A model generated the notes under the pieces. That model was not told where the DNA came from, made no database searches, and saw only the letters and a list, made by a program, of their open reading frames with translations. A stretch of 64,000 nucleotides of DNA from Paremcibacter congregatus (GTDB lineage: Bacteria; Pseudomonadota; Alphaproteobacteria; Sphingomonadales; Emcibacteraceae): NCBI RefSeq assembly GCF_006385135.1, contig NZ_CP041025.1, positions 1,953,501 through 2,017,500 of the forward strand, in the 5' to 3' direction. Of this stretch, positions 9,223-18,404 are shown one piece after another. Within the stretch, counting starts at the first letter, position 1, and each line of letters begins with the position of its first letter. The translations under genes were made by a program, and so were the position numbers.

Positions 9223-9735
9223 TTATTTTACAATATCCGTGCTTTTACAGATCATGCCCTGCACCCCGTCCATGCCGCCCGGAACCAAAGCATGCGCCAA
9301 CAGGCGGTTTTTGTCCACCGGCCCCGGCATTTCAAGTCCTTCGGCCAGGGATCGGCTGAATCCGACTTTTTTATAATAATCTTCATCCCCCACCAGGATA
9401 ACCCGCTGATGTCCCATTTCCCGGGCTTTATCCAATCCCTTCACCATCAGGGCCCGACCCGCACCCTTTCCGCGGCAGCTGTCACAAACTGCAATAGGCC
9501 CCAAGAGTAAGGCTTCCTGCCGGTCCGGCCCTTCCCCTACCACGATCGGCCAGAATTGCAATGTGGCCAGCAATCCCTCTTCACCGCGCACGACAAAGGC
9601 CAGATCCCATATCTGTTCCACTCCGTCACGCAGACGATAAGCTGTTTTTTCAAAACGATCCAAGCCAAAAGCTTCATCAAGAAGTTTTTCAACTAACGGA
9701 ATATCATTCGTTTTTGCTGGCTCTATACAAAACAT
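9223..9735 (-). CDS. GNAT N-acetyltransferase (YhbS-like)
   Basis: 170-residue acetyl-CoA-dependent N-acetyltransferase. LLLGPIAVCDSCRGKGAGRALMVKGLDKA (77-105 region) gives strand 4 and the RGKGAGRAL pyrophosphate loop; the ILVGDEDYYKKVGFSRS segment is typical of the YhbS/COG3153 group. Substrate unknown. It lies 47 bases upstream of DUF1285 on the same strand, so may head that run. No odd composition. Confidence 0.85.
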   Translation of the reverse strand: MFCIEPAKTNDIPLVEKLLDEAFGLDRFEKTAYRLRDGVEQIWDLAFVVRGEEGLLATLQFWPIVVGEGPDRQEALLLGPIAVCDSCRGKGAGRALMVKGLDKAREMGHQRVILVGDEDYYKKVGFSRSLAEGLEMPGPVDKNRLLAHALVPGGMDGVQGMICKSTDIVK

Positions 9736-9886
9736 TATTTTGTTTACTCAAATATTATTTAACTAATATTCGCTTATCATAGTTATGAAGACAGAGCAAG
9801 TTTTTCTAATCAGCCGGGATATCTTTTTAAAAAACAGCCTCTGTCAGAAAATCGCAAGCCAATCTAAGTAGGTCTATTGCAACCGA

Positions 9887-10879
9887 CTAGCTCACCAGAT
9901 ATTTCACCGGGTTAACCGCCTGGGCGCCTTTCCGCATTTCGAAATGCAATTGCGGCCGACTTACTCCACCGGTGCGCCCCACCCGGGCAATCGCCTGACC
10001 GCGCTTGACCTTCTGACCGACGGTGACCAGAATATTGGAACAATGCGCATAGGCCGTCACCCAGCCGTTGCTGTGACGGATCAGAATCAAATTGCCATAG
10101 CCTTTGATCTTGCGTCCCGCATGCACCACGACGCCACTTTCCGCCGACTGGATATAGCTGCCGCTATTGGCCGCAATGTTGATGCCATCATTATGATATC
10201 CTTTGGCCTTTGCCCCGAAAGAGGAAAGTAACCGTCCCTTTACAGGCCAGAGAAACCCCTTGCCACTGCGGGGGGGTGGAGGCGTCGAAGCATGTTTCTT
10301 CTGTGCTGAGGATTTTGGCCCCTGCTGTGTTCCGGTCCCCGGCACCTTCAAAGTCTGGCCGATGGCCAGCGTATAAGGCCGCTGCAACTGGTTTAACCGC
10401 GCCAATTGCGTCATATCCACCTGATATCGTCGTGACAGACTGTAAATGGTATCCCCTTTGATCACCTTGTGGCGTCCTTTGGCCGGGCTTTTCAGTTTTT
10501 GGCCGGGATAAAGCAGATAAGGTGGTTTCAGGGCATTGCCCTTAATGATCGCCCGGACCGTCACATTATGACGCCGGGCCAGCGCATAAATAGTATCCCC
10601 TTTGCGCACCGTAATAGCCCCACTCTGAACGGAAACAGGTGATTTTTCCGGCGGCGCAGCCCTAACCACCTTCCGCCGCGGTTTATCTCTCGGCACCGGC
10701 ACAGGATAAGGCGAATTGGCGGCAGTTGACCCAACCGGCGCACCATAATGATAACGGGAACTGAAACTGTGACCTTCCTGACAGGCAGAAAGCAGGCTGG
10801 AAATCATCAATAAGGTCAATATCTTGCAAAAGATACTAACCATAGCAGAGGATGATTGTTGTTTTTTGGACCCTGTCAT
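9887..10879 (-). CDS. NlpD/DipM-like lipoprotein: two LysM domains and a degenerate LytM (M23) domain
   Basis: Envelope protein expected to bind peptidoglycan and regulate its cleavage at division. With the ATG at 10879 it has 330 residues: a lipobox LLSAC (Cys33), a Pro/Arg-rich linker, LysM repeats at about 89-130 and 137-179, a Lys/Pro linker, and a LytM domain at about 209-325. The usual metal ligands are not intact: the H-x-x-x-D site reads YHNDGINIA, with Asn for the Asp, and the HLHFE motif reads QLHFE. NlpD/EnvC-type amidase activators show the same loss. The start is uncertain: GTG at 10906 or ATG at 10843 (shorter signal) are alternatives, and none has a strong ribosome site. Last gene of the long tat/serS run, after pcm. 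Confidence 0.85.
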   Translation of the reverse strand: MTGSKKQQSSSAMVSIFCKILTLLMISSLLSACQEGHSFSSRYHYGAPVGSTAANSPYPVPVPRDKPRRKVVRAAPPEKSPVSVQSGAITVRKGDTIYALARRHNVTVRAIIKGNALKPPYLLYPGQKLKSPAKGRHKVIKGDTIYSLSRRYQVDMTQLARLNQLQRPYTLAIGQTLKVPGTGTQQGPKSSAQKKHASTPPPPRSGKGFLWPVKGRLLSSFGAKAKGYHNDGINIAANSGSYIQSAESGVVVHAGRKIKGYGNLILIRHSNGWVTAYAHCSNILVTVGQKVKRGQAIARVGRTGGVSRPQLHFEMRKGAQAVNPVKYLVS

Positions 10880-10920
10880 GGCGACAGTGTAAAAAGACCG
10901 ATCCACAAGATCAACAGCTT

Positions 10921-11568
10921 TTAAGAATCATGCACAATACCGGCCAGAAGCGGAACAAATTTCACCGGCATCAGGTTTTCCTGAACGAAGTCATCGCCCT
11001 GTCGCGTAATCCTGATGATATGCTGGGTTTTACCTTGAGCACCAACGGGGATAACCATGATTCCTCCCTCTCGCAGCTGGGCCAGCAACTTGTCCGGAAT
11101 TTCTTCCGAAGCCGCTGTAACCATAATCCTGTCGAACGGCGCCTGTTCCGGCCAGCCTTTCATACCGTTGCCAAATAAAGTGGTGATGTTGAAGATATGC
11201 AGCTTTTTAAACATCTCCTCGGCGCCCTTGAACAGAGGCAGATGCCGTTCAATGGTAAAAAGGCGCCGGCACAGTTTTGCCAGAACCACAGCCTGATAGC
11301 CCGATCCGGTTCCCACTTCCAACACCTTATGGGATTTATCCACATTTAGCACCTGGGTCATAAAGGCAACCACGAAAGGCTGACTGATGGTCTGGCCACT
11401 GTCGATCGGCAATGCCGCATTTTCATAGGCCTGTCCACGCAGAACCTTAGGGATAAAATCTTCCCGGGGGATTTCATTCAAAGCATCAAGCACAGCTTCA
11501 TCTGTGATGCCATCAGCCCGTAATTCGTCAAAAAGCGCAGCCTTCTTATCCGTAAAACGACTCATCAT
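10921..11568 (-). CDS. pcm: Protein-L-isoaspartate O-methyltransferase
   Basis: Methylates isoaspartyl residues in damaged proteins using S-adenosylmethionine, starting their repair. About 215 residues. VLEVGTGSGYQAVVLA is the SAM-binding glycine loop, preceded by PIDSGQTISQPFVVAFM, which carries the family's substrate-site signature; RIMVTAASEEIP is motif II. The surE stop and the first ATG share one base (TGATG at 11570-11566); a second in-frame ATG follows directly. surE-pcm pairing is widespread in proteobacteria and both act in stress or stationary-phase repair. Confidence 0.95.
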   Translation of the reverse strand: MMSRFTDKKAALFDELRADGITDEAVLDALNEIPREDFIPKVLRGQAYENAALPIDSGQTISQPFVVAFMTQVLNVDKSHKVLEVGTGSGYQAVVLAKLCRRLFTIERHLPLFKGAEEMFKKLHIFNITTLFGNGMKGWPEQAPFDRIMVTAASEEIPDKLLAQLREGGIMVIPVGAQGKTQHIIRITRQGDDFVQENLMPVKFVPLLAGIVHDS

Positions 11569-12350
11569 CACGCATCTTTATCTATTTTTTTTGCAAGGCT
11601 TAGAAGAGTTTTTTCATGTGTCATATCAAGATGCAACGGTGTCACGGAAATATAACCGTCCTGGATTGCCGCCAGATCCGTGCCGACGACCGGATTGCCA
11701 TACTGGCGCCGGAACCCGATCCAGAAATAACACCCGCCCCGTGGATCCTCTCGTTCGTCGATAAAAAGTTCTTCATCGTCCCGAAACCCCTGGCGGGTTG
11801 TCCGGATACCTTTGAGAGACTCCGAATCCTGAGGAAAATTGACGTTATACAGAATACCCGGTTCAATCGCATGGGAGATCAGTGTACGCAGCACATTTTC
11901 CCCCTGTTCCTTCGCCACCTGAAATGCATCCCCATTGTTCGTTCTGTCTATTTCCTGACTGAAGGCGATAGATGGAACCCCGCAAATAGTACCTTCCATG
12001 GCCGCCGATATGGTGCCGGAATAGGTCATGTCTTCCGCCAGGTTAACCCCCCGATTGATGCCCGACAACAGGATCGTCGGGCGGTTTGGCATAATGCTGT
12101 GCACGGCCATCATAACACAATCGGTCGGCGTTCCTTTTACCGCGTAGAATTTATCCGCCACCTTGCGGTACCGTACCGGCTCACTCAAGGACAAGGAATG
12201 GCCCTTGCCACTTTGTTCTTCCTCCGGCGCAACCACCCAGACGTCATCACTGACGGACTTGGCGATTTCAATCAGCGCCTTCAGTCCGGGCGCGTTATAG
12301 CCGTCATCATTGGTGACCAGAATACGGGCCGCTAAAGGATTATTCTTCAT
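11568..12350 (-). CDS. surE: 5'/3'-nucleotidase SurE
   Basis: Metal-dependent phosphatase acting on nucleoside 5'- and 3'-monophosphates, linked to stationary-phase survival. 260 residues. [13 protein letters not shown] (11-23) holds the tandem Asp metal ligands; [20 protein letters not shown] carries the Asn and Ser/Thr active-site residues; GTPTDC is the third motif. Its ATG overlaps the serS stop (ATGA) and its stop overlaps pcm, so the three are tightly coupled. Confidence 0.95.
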   Translation of the reverse strand: MKNNPLAARILVTNDDGYNAPGLKALIEIAKSVSDDVWVVAPEEEQSGKGHSLSLSEPVRYRKVADKFYAVKGTPTDCVMMAVHSIMPNRPTILLSGINRGVNLAEDMTYSGTISAAMEGTICGVPSIAFSQEIDRTNNGDAFQVAKEQGENVLRTLISHAIEPGILYNVNFPQDSESLKGIRTTRQGFRDDEELFIDEREDPRGGCYFWIGFRRQYGNPVVGTDLAAIQDGYISVTPLHLDMTHEKTLLSLAKKIDKDA

Positions 12351-13621
12351 GGGCGGGAAATAACCTCTTTACCGTTCATATAAGGCCGCAGAACCTCTGG
12401 GATCACGATTGATCCATCGGCTTGCTGATAATTTTCAAGGACAGCCACCAAAGTGCGGCCAACCGCCAGACCCGACCCGTTCAGAGTATGAACAAAGCGG
12501 GTTCTCTTCTCGCCTGCCGGACGACAACGGGTGTTCATGCGCCGGGCCTGAAAGTCTCCGGTATTCGAGCAACTGGAAATTTCACGATAGGCGTCCTGCC
12601 CCGGCAACCAGACCTCCAGGTCATAGGTTTTCCGGGCGGCAAAGCCCATATCACCAGTGCATAAGGTCAAGACACGATAAGCGAGCCCCAAACGCTGCAG
12701 AATCTGTTCCGCCGCCCCCGTCATCCGTTCCAGTTCATCCCAGCTCTGTTCCGGCGTGGTAATGCTCACCATCTCCACCTTATTGAACTGATGCAGACGG
12801 ATCATGCCGCGGGTATCCCGCCCGGCTGACCCGGCTTCTGAACGAAAACACTGACTAAGCGCCGTGAAGCGCAGCGGCAGTTTTTCTTCCTCGAGAATAT
12901 CTTCGCGCACGATATTGGTGAGCGGCACTTCCCCAGTCGGGATCATATAATGACCCGTAGTGGCTTCGAACAGATCTTCCTTGAATTTCGGCAACTGACT
13001 GGTGCCATAGAGCGCCTGTTCCCGCACCAGCAGGGGTACGCTGGCCTCTTCATAACCAAAGTCGGTCGTATGGACATCCAGCATAAAGGCTGACAGCGCG
13101 CGCTCCAGTTTGGCCAGATCACCACGCAGAATAACAAACCGCGCCCCAGACATGCGGGCCGCGCCTTCGAAATCCATCTGCCCAAGGTCTTCCCCCAGGT
13201 CAAAATGCTGTTTCGGCGCGAAATCAAAAGCGGGGATATCACCCCATTTGCGGACTTCCAGGTTATCGTCTTCACTCTCCCCGTCCGGCACATCTTCAGC
13301 CGGGATATTATCCAGCCGTCCAAGCTTCTGGGTCAATTCTTCTTCTATGGAGCGCACGTCTTCTTCAAGCGTCGCCATACGCGCCTTCAGATCAGCCACT
13401 TCCCGGATCAGATCATCTGCATCTTCGCCTTTGGCTTTTGCCTGACCGATCGATTTGGATGCGACGTTTCGCCGTGACTGGCATTCCTGCAATTCGGTCT
13501 TCTTTTCGCGCAGGCTACTGTCCAAGGCGATCAGGGCTTCTGATTGCGCTGCAATTCCACGGCGTTTCCAGCCCAGATCAAAGGTTTCCGGGTTTTCCCG
13601 AATGGCTTTGATGTCAAACAT
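12347..13621 (-). CDS. serS: Serine-tRNA ligase
   Basis: Charges tRNA-Ser with serine; class II synthetase, 424 residues. Begins [12 protein letters not shown], then the long antiparallel coiled-coil arm (about 30-105) that reads the tRNA variable arm. The catalytic core has TGEVPLTNI, motif 2 [21 protein letters not shown] and the C-terminal motif 3 around [21 protein letters not shown] chose the ATG at 13621; the codon before it is GTG. Its start lies within the last bases of tatC (8-base overlap), giving the tatC-serS-surE order common in alphaproteobacteria. Confidence 0.97.
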   Translation of the reverse strand: MFDIKAIRENPETFDLGWKRRGIAAQSEALIALDSSLREKKTELQECQSRRNVASKSIGQAKAKGEDADDLIREVADLKARMATLEEDVRSIEEELTQKLGRLDNIPAEDVPDGESEDDNLEVRKWGDIPAFDFAPKQHFDLGEDLGQMDFEGAARMSGARFVILRGDLAKLERALSAFMLDVHTTDFGYEEASVPLLVREQALYGTSQLPKFKEDLFEATTGHYMIPTGEVPLTNIVREDILEEEKLPLRFTALSQCFRSEAGSAGRDTRGMIRLHQFNKVEMVSITTPEQSWDELERMTGAAEQILQRLGLAYRVLTLCTGDMGFAARKTYDLEVWLPGQDAYREISSCSNTGDFQARRMNTRCRPAGEKRTRFVHTLNGSGLAVGRTLVAVLENYQQADGSIVIPEVLRPYMNGKEVISRP

Positions 13622-14441
13622 CACTTCTGTCCTTAATGGTTAGTCGTATAAATAAAATTGAAATTTCGTACAGGATCAACACCGCGCCACCAAGGCCAAT
13701 CTGACTGATGGGATCCGGTGGTGTCATAACCGCAGCAAAAGCAAAAGCCGCAACCACCATATATTTCCGTTTGGCCGCCAACCCTTCAGCAGTGACAATC
13801 CCCACCCGCGCCAATAAAATCAAAAGGATCGGCAGCTGGAAGCTGATGCCAAAAGCCAAAATCAGCAACATGACCAAGGACCAGTATTCCTTGACCGTGG
13901 GCAGAAGTTCAATTGACAGAACTCCGGCCAGATGTTCCTTGCTCATCGCCGCCGCATCGGTGCCGTTGATAACGTCCTGGGTGCCGATCTGGAAAGACAT
14001 GAAGAAATTCCAGGCATTTGGAATAACCCAGTAATACGCCAGCGCGGCCCCGGCGATAAAGAGTACCGGCGTCCCGATCAGAAAGGGCAGAAAAGCCCGC
14101 TTCTCATTATTGTATAGCCCCGGAGCGACAAACTTCCAGATCTGGATCGAGATCAACGGAAAGGAAATACAAAAGGCCGCAAAGAAGGATACTTTCAGAT
14201 AAACAAAAAATGCCTCATGCATGCCCGTATAGATCATCTTGGCATCTTGGCCATAGCGCAGGGACACATCAACAAAAGGCTGGGCCAGAAAACGGTAGAT
14301 TTCTTCCTGAAAATAAAAACAGAAAATAAAGGCCACGAACAGATAGCCCGCGCTCCAGATCAGCCGGGTGCGCAGTTCAATCAAATGCTCCAAAAGCGGT
14401 GCGGCGCTCTGGTTTATATCTTCGGGGTTTTCCGTCGTCAT
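13614..14441 (-). CDS. tatC: Sec-independent protein translocase subunit TatC
   Basis: Six-helix membrane protein that, with TatB, recognises twin-arginine signal peptides. 275 residues. [14 protein letters not shown] at the N-terminus is the conserved signal-binding start, and [22 protein letters not shown] is the first periplasmic/cytosolic loop motif. A 30-residue periplasmic insertion (around [16 protein letters not shown]) lies between helices 3 and 4, within the family's range. Four-base overlap (ATGA) with tatB. Visible twin-arginine clients in this window include the Rieske protein and the TRAP binding protein. Confidence 0.97.
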   Translation of the reverse strand: MTTENPEDINQSAAPLLEHLIELRTRLIWSAGYLFVAFIFCFYFQEEIYRFLAQPFVDVSLRYGQDAKMIYTGMHEAFFVYLKVSFFAAFCISFPLISIQIWKFVAPGLYNNEKRAFLPFLIGTPVLFIAGAALAYYWVIPNAWNFFMSFQIGTQDVINGTDAAAMSKEHLAGVLSIELLPTVKEYWSLVMLLILAFGISFQLPILLILLARVGIVTAEGLAAKRKYMVVAAFAFAAVMTPPDPISQIGLGGAVLILYEISILFIRLTIKDRSDV

Positions 14442-14743
14442 GAGCGGTCCGTTTCCGGATCAGAGGCTTTGGGGGCCGGTTTGCTTTCCGGTTTAATGTC
14501 CGGGCTCGTATCATCGTCTTTCAGCGGGATATTTCCTGCTTCATTAAACTTACGGGTGACTTCTTCCAGTTCGACCTCGTCCGCCATCTGCTTGACACTG
14601 GTTTGAAATTCCTGACCCATGGCACGCATCTTGGCAACAAACTGTCCAATGGAACGCAGAAGTTTCGGTAGATCTTTTGGACCGACCACTATTACGGCCA
14701 GAACGACAATCACGAACATTTCAATCATGCCAACGTCAAACAT
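14438..14743 (-). CDS. tatB: Sec-independent protein translocase subunit TatB
   Basis: 101 residues: a single N-terminal helix (MFDVGMIEMFVIVVLAVIVVGP), the hinge glycine-proline, an amphipathic helix (KDLPKLLRSIGQFVAKMRAM) and a charged tail. The Glu at residue 8 in the membrane helix is the hallmark that separates TatB from TatA. It works with TatC as the twin-arginine receptor. Encoded 23 bases after tatA and overlapping tatC by four bases. Confidence 0.94.
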   Translation of the reverse strand: MFDVGMIEMFVIVVLAVIVVGPKDLPKLLRSIGQFVAKMRAMGQEFQTSVKQMADEVELEEVTRKFNEAGNIPLKDDDTSPDIKPESKPAPKASDPETDRS

Positions 14744-14766
14744 GGGGCTTTACTTACCGTTCAAAT

Positions 14767-14997
14767 TTAATGAGTGGTTTTCTCAGAGTTCTTATCCTCA
14801 ACCACGGTCTCGGATTTCTGTTCAATCACTTTGGGATCTTCTGCCGGCTTCTCGTCGGTCACGTCTTCAGACATGCCTTTTTTGAAGCTTTTAATACCTT
14901 TTGCGACATCGCCCATCAAATCGGAAATTTTACCGCGCCCAAACAACAAGACGAAGAGCAATACAACGATCGCGATCTGCCAAAAACTGATACCCAT
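14767..14997 (-). CDS. tatA: Sec-independent protein translocase subunit TatA
   Basis: 76 residues: one short membrane helix ([21 protein letters not shown]), the FGRGKI hinge, an amphipathic helix ([18 protein letters not shown]) and an acidic/lysine tail. It oligomerises to form the twin-arginine translocation pore. A strong ribosome site (AAGGAG) precedes the ATG. First gene of tatABC, 118 bases downstream of scpB, a gap that may hold a promoter. Confidence 0.95.
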   Translation of the reverse strand: MGISFWQIAIVVLLFVLLFGRGKISDLMGDVAKGIKSFKKGMSEDVTDEKPAEDPKVIEQKSETVVEDKNSEKTTH

Positions 14998-15115
14998 TTA
15001 CATTCTCCTTTGTAGAGCGTTATTCACCTAAAACCGAATGCAGTCTACGCATTGGAGGTGGGATTGACTTGACGAAAATCAACGAAAACCATTCTTAAAT
15101 CAACATAAAAAAAAT

Positions 15116-15751
15116 TTAATCTGAAAGGGGCTGGTTTTCCGTCTGGTCACCATCCTCGTAACCGGGCAATTCATGTTGTTCTTCGCTGGGTTTTTCATCA
15201 TCCATAAGGTTGAGACGCGATGTATTAACATTCTCCAAAAAACCGGCGGCCTTAAGTTCGGCAAGTCCCGGCAGGTCTTTAATCGTATTCAGGCCAAAAT
15301 GGACCAGAAAATGATCCGTCGTCCCGTAACTCATCGGCCGTCCCGGTGTCCGGCGACGTCCCATAGGGCGCACCCACTGCGCCGCCATTAAAACATCCAG
15401 AATGCCCTTGCTTAACGAAACGCCCCGAACTTCTTCGATTTCTGCCCGGGTGACCGGCTGGTGATAGGAAATAATCGCCAAGGTTTCAACCGCCGCACGG
15501 GACAGACGTTTTTCCTCTTCGACCTCTTTCCGCAACAGGAAGGCGAGATCCGGGGCGGTCTGGAACATCCATTTACCCGCGACCTCTACCAGATTAACGC
15601 CGCGTTTTTCATATTGCGCCTGTAAATCGGTGAGCAGATCATCAATCCGCGCCCCTTCCGGCAAACAATCCGCCAGAGCGATGGAAGACAACGGTTTGTC
15701 GGAAGCAAAGATCAACGCCTCAACAATACGGATCTGTTCAACTGTTTCCAT
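15116..15751 (-). CDS. scpB: Segregation and condensation protein B
   Basis: Kleisin-associated winged-helix subunit of the SMC-ScpAB condensin. 211 residues: VEALIFASDKPLS at the N-terminus, RLSRAAVETLAIISYHQPVTRAEIEEVRGVS in the centre and GRRRTPGRPMSYGTTDHFLVHFGL before an acidic tail. GGAGGAGG precedes the ATG. Follows scpA by 26 bases on the same strand. Confidence 0.95.
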   Translation of the reverse strand: METVEQIRIVEALIFASDKPLSSIALADCLPEGARIDDLLTDLQAQYEKRGVNLVEVAGKWMFQTAPDLAFLLRKEVEEEKRLSRAAVETLAIISYHQPVTRAEIEEVRGVSLSKGILDVLMAAQWVRPMGRRRTPGRPMSYGTTDHFLVHFGLNTIKDLPGLAELKAAGFLENVNTSRLNLMDDEKPSEEQHELPGYEDGDQTENQPLSD

Positions 15752-15777
15752 GACTTTTTCCTCCTCCCAAAGAGATA

Positions 15778-16584
15778 TTATACATCATCCTGGCGGTCCC
15801 TTTTCCGGATAAACAGTGGTCCAAAGGTTTGTTTCTGCACAATTTCAGCCTTGCCCTGGCGCGCCATTTCAAGAGACGCGGTAAAAAGGCTGGCCTTGGC
15901 GGACCGTACCATATCCTCACTGCCGTCAATATCAGGCAAAAATTGTGACAAATCCGTCCAGTCCAATGCCAGACCAACCAGTTTTTTTAACCGCATCAAG
16001 GCCTGATCAAGAGTGTAGACGTCTCGTTTATGCATCCTGATATCGGCAACGGCATGGCGGGTTTTATGGTCAGCATAAGCCCGCAGGAGATCATAGAGAC
16101 TAAGCTCAAATGTGGAGCTTTTGGTCACCAGCACCTTTTCCGGCATGCCGCGGGCAAAAACATCACGTTTCAACTGATTACGCGCCATCAGTTTGGCCGC
16201 AGACTGACGAATGGCATTCAACCGTTGCAGCTGGTAGGTCAGCCGGGCCGCCATTTCCTCCGCCGAGAGCTCATCTTCGTTTTTCTCTTCCGGCAGCAAC
16301 AGGCGGGATTTCAAATAAGCAAGCCAGGCGGCCATCACCAGATAATCAGCCGCCTTTTCCAGTTTTTGAACCTTGGCTTCTGCGATAAATTTGAGAAACT
16401 GTTCCACCAGTTCAAGAATTGAAATCTGCTTCAGGTCAACTTTTTGGGTACGGGCAAGGGCAAGCAATACGTCCAAAGGTCCTTCAAAGCCATGAATATC
16501 GAGAACCAGACGTTCTTCATCTTCCGGCGCTGCGGGCGCCGGAATTTTATCATGGAATGTCGTCTGCGGATCATACTCGTCCAA
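15778..16584 (-). CDS. scpA: Segregation and condensation protein A
   Basis: Kleisin that bridges the SMC heads in the bacterial condensin that organises origin segregation. 268 residues. The N-terminal DIHGFEGPLDVLLALARTQKVDL is the ScpA signature and the YLVMAAWLAYLKSRLLLP helix binds the SMC neck; a coil and a C-terminal winged helix follow. The start is TTG at 16584, with AAAGGG seven bases before it and no nearer ATG in frame. It lies 46 bases downstream of the M50 protease gene on the same strand. Confidence 0.94.
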   Translation of the reverse strand: MDEYDPQTTFHDKIPAPAAPEDEERLVLDIHGFEGPLDVLLALARTQKVDLKQISILELVEQFLKFIAEAKVQKLEKAADYLVMAAWLAYLKSRLLLPEEKNEDELSAEEMAARLTYQLQRLNAIRQSAAKLMARNQLKRDVFARGMPEKVLVTKSSTFELSLYDLLRAYADHKTRHAVADIRMHKRDVYTLDQALMRLKKLVGLALDWTDLSQFLPDIDGSEDMVRSAKASLFTASLEMARQGKAEIVQKQTFGPLFIRKRDRQDDV

Positions 16585-16630
16585 ATTTACTGCCCTTTAC
16601 ATTACCCTTTCATATCCGATCTTTCATACC

Positions 16631-17308
16631 TTAAGACGGCGCGATCGCGATCGCAAGAGACTGGACAAAATCAATGACCGGTCCTAAAACAGCCCAGAGA
16701 ATATTCAAGTCCATACCGAACTGCCGTCCGAAAACCGGTAATAGAAACAGACCAATAATAATCAGCATACCATAAGGTTCCAGCCGTGACAAAGGCCGCG
16801 CCAGCACATCCGGCAACAAACCGACAGCCACCCTGCCCCCGTCAAGCGGCGGAATGGGAAGCATGTTAAAAGCAGCAAGGATCGCATTGATCATAATGGC
16901 GAACTGAATGTTCTGCAGCAACCAGTCCCCGGCAACAGGTGGCAGATAGCCCACCACATACAAAAGCAAGGACGCAATCACCACCAACAGGATATTCGCA
17001 AGCGGGCCTGCCAGCGCAACATAGACCATATCCCGCCGTGGATTTCTCAGGTTGTTGTAATTCACCGGCACTGGCTTGGCGTAGCCAAATAAAAATGGCG
17101 TTCCACTCAACAGCAGTATCAATGGCAATATAATCGTGCCAAAAGGGTCGATATGTACAATGGGATTGAAACTCACCCGACCCAACTGCTTGGCGGTATT
17201 ATCCCCGAGTTTATGCGCCACCCAGGCATGACCTGCCTCATGCAAGGTAATCGCCAGCAATAAGGGGATTACAATAACAGGCAAAACCTGCAAAAAACTC
17301 ATATCCAT
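16631..17308 (-). CDS. Site-2 protease family (M50B) membrane metalloprotease
   Basis: Intramembrane zinc metalloprotease of the compact M50B group. 225 residues with about five membrane segments. HEAGH (23-27) provides two zinc histidines and the catalytic Glu, and NMLPIPPLDGG (about 145-155) the third ligand, an Asp. No PDZ domain, unlike RseP. Substrate unknown. It sits between nagZ and scpA in the run. The stop is 46 bases before scpA. Confidence 0.9.
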   Translation of the reverse strand: MDMSFLQVLPVIVIPLLLAITLHEAGHAWVAHKLGDNTAKQLGRVSFNPIVHIDPFGTIILPLILLLSGTPFLFGYAKPVPVNYNNLRNPRRDMVYVALAGPLANILLVVIASLLLYVVGYLPPVAGDWLLQNIQFAIMINAILAAFNMLPIPPLDGGRVAVGLLPDVLARPLSRLEPYGMLIIIGLFLLPVFGRQFGMDLNILWAVLGPVIDFVQSLAIAIAPS

Positions 17309-17337
17309 AAATTACCCAGACCATTGTTAAGCCGTAA

Positions 17338-17362
17338 GCCGTCTCATATATAAATCGACGGC
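17338..17362. repeat. Inverted repeat between nagZ and the M50 gene
   Basis: GCCGTC (17338-17343) and GACGGC (17357-17362) form a six-pair stem with a 13-base AT-rich loop in the 82-base gap. There is no T-run on the minus strand, so a Rho-independent terminator is unlikely; it could be a pause or processing hairpin or an operator. Confidence 0.35.
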
Positions 17363-17390
17363 CTCTCATTCTAATATAAGAACAAATCTT

Positions 17391-18404
17391 TTATAATACA
17401 GGGGCCAGTTTATCATTAAGCCACCTGGTGATTTCTTTTCGATCAATGGGCAAGACTTCACTGCGGTGCTGGAACAACTGATCAATCCAGCTTTTGTTCA
17501 CAACGTTAAAATCATAGAGAGATTCCAGCACGTCACGTCGTTCCTGCAGCGGCGCATTGCAATGCAAAACCACATCGCAGCCCGCGCGAAGAGCCTGCTT
17601 CGCGAGATCACCCGGATCGCCTTTTAATGCCTTCATGGTGATATCATCAGAGATCAGAACCCCGGTAAAGCCGATTTCCTCCCGGATTACCCGGCGGATC
17701 ACCTGTTCCGACAATGTCGCCGGCAGCTGGGCGTCAATCGCATCATAGGTAATATGAGCCGTCATGGCCAATGGCATATCTTTCAGAGCCTTGAAAGGTG
17801 CAAAGTCCGTGGCCCTCATGACCTCAAGAGAGGTGTCGACCGTCGGCAAATCCAGATGACTATCCACCGTTGCGCGCCCATGTCCCGGGATGTGTTTGAT
17901 CACCGGAATAACGCCCCCTGCCATAAGCCCTTCGCACGCCGCCGCCGCCAGCAGACTGACAATGTCAGGCTCCGCCCCAAATGACCGGTCGCCAATGATG
18001 GCATCCGCACCAGGCAAGCGCAGATCAAGCGGTGGATAGCAATCTACTGTAATGCCCATTTCCCGGAGATCTTCAGCCATCAAACGGGCGTTGACTTTTA
18101 TGGCTTCCAGGCCCGTTTCAGCATCCAGATCATATAACGCGCGCAACGTTCCCGCGCTTGGTGGCCTGCGCCAGTGACTGTCTGGCAGTCGGCAGACCCG
18201 GCCACCTTCCTGATCAATCAGAATAGGGACATCTTCGCGGCCAACGGCATTTTTCATCGCGTCGGTGAGTTTCCGAAGCTGATCCGGATTTTCACAGTTT
18301 CGGGCAAAAAGAATAAACCCGAAAGGATCGAGATCGCGAAACACAGCCGCCTCGTCAGAGGTCATCGCCGTGCCCGTACAATCCAGAATGACCGGGCGCG
18401 CCAT
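17391..18404 (-). CDS. nagZ: Beta-N-acetylhexosaminidase NagZ
   Basis: Cytosolic glycoside hydrolase family 3 enzyme that removes N-acetylglucosamine from anhydromuropeptides during peptidoglycan recycling. 337 residues. KHIPGHGRATVDSHLDLP contains the mobile His of the GH3 catalytic dyad, and VLISDDITMKAL carries the nucleophile Asp. ILIDQEGGRVCRL is another family block. Its ATG shares one base with the SPOR gene stop (TAATG), so the pair is coupled. Confidence 0.95.
   Translation of the reverse strand: MARPVILDCTGTAMTSDEAAVFRDLDPFGFILFARNCENPDQLRKLTDAMKNAVGREDVPILIDQEGGRVCRLPDSHWRRPPSAGTLRALYDLDAETGLEAIKVNARLMAEDLREMGITVDCYPPLDLRLPGADAIIGDRSFGAEPDIVSLLAAAACEGLMAGGVIPVIKHIPGHGRATVDSHLDLPTVDTSLEVMRATDFAPFKALKDMPLAMTAHITYDAIDAQLPATLSEQVIRRVIREEIGFTGVLISDDITMKALKGDPGDLAKQALRAGCDVVLHCNAPLQERRDVLESLYDFNVVNKSWIDQLFQHRSEVLPIDRKEITRWLNDKLAPVL

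Noticed and set aside
9829-9850. ACAG/CTGT hairpin followed by T's after the LysM-LytM gene as a terminator
   Set aside because: Four-base stem is too short; a longer structure could not be drawn.
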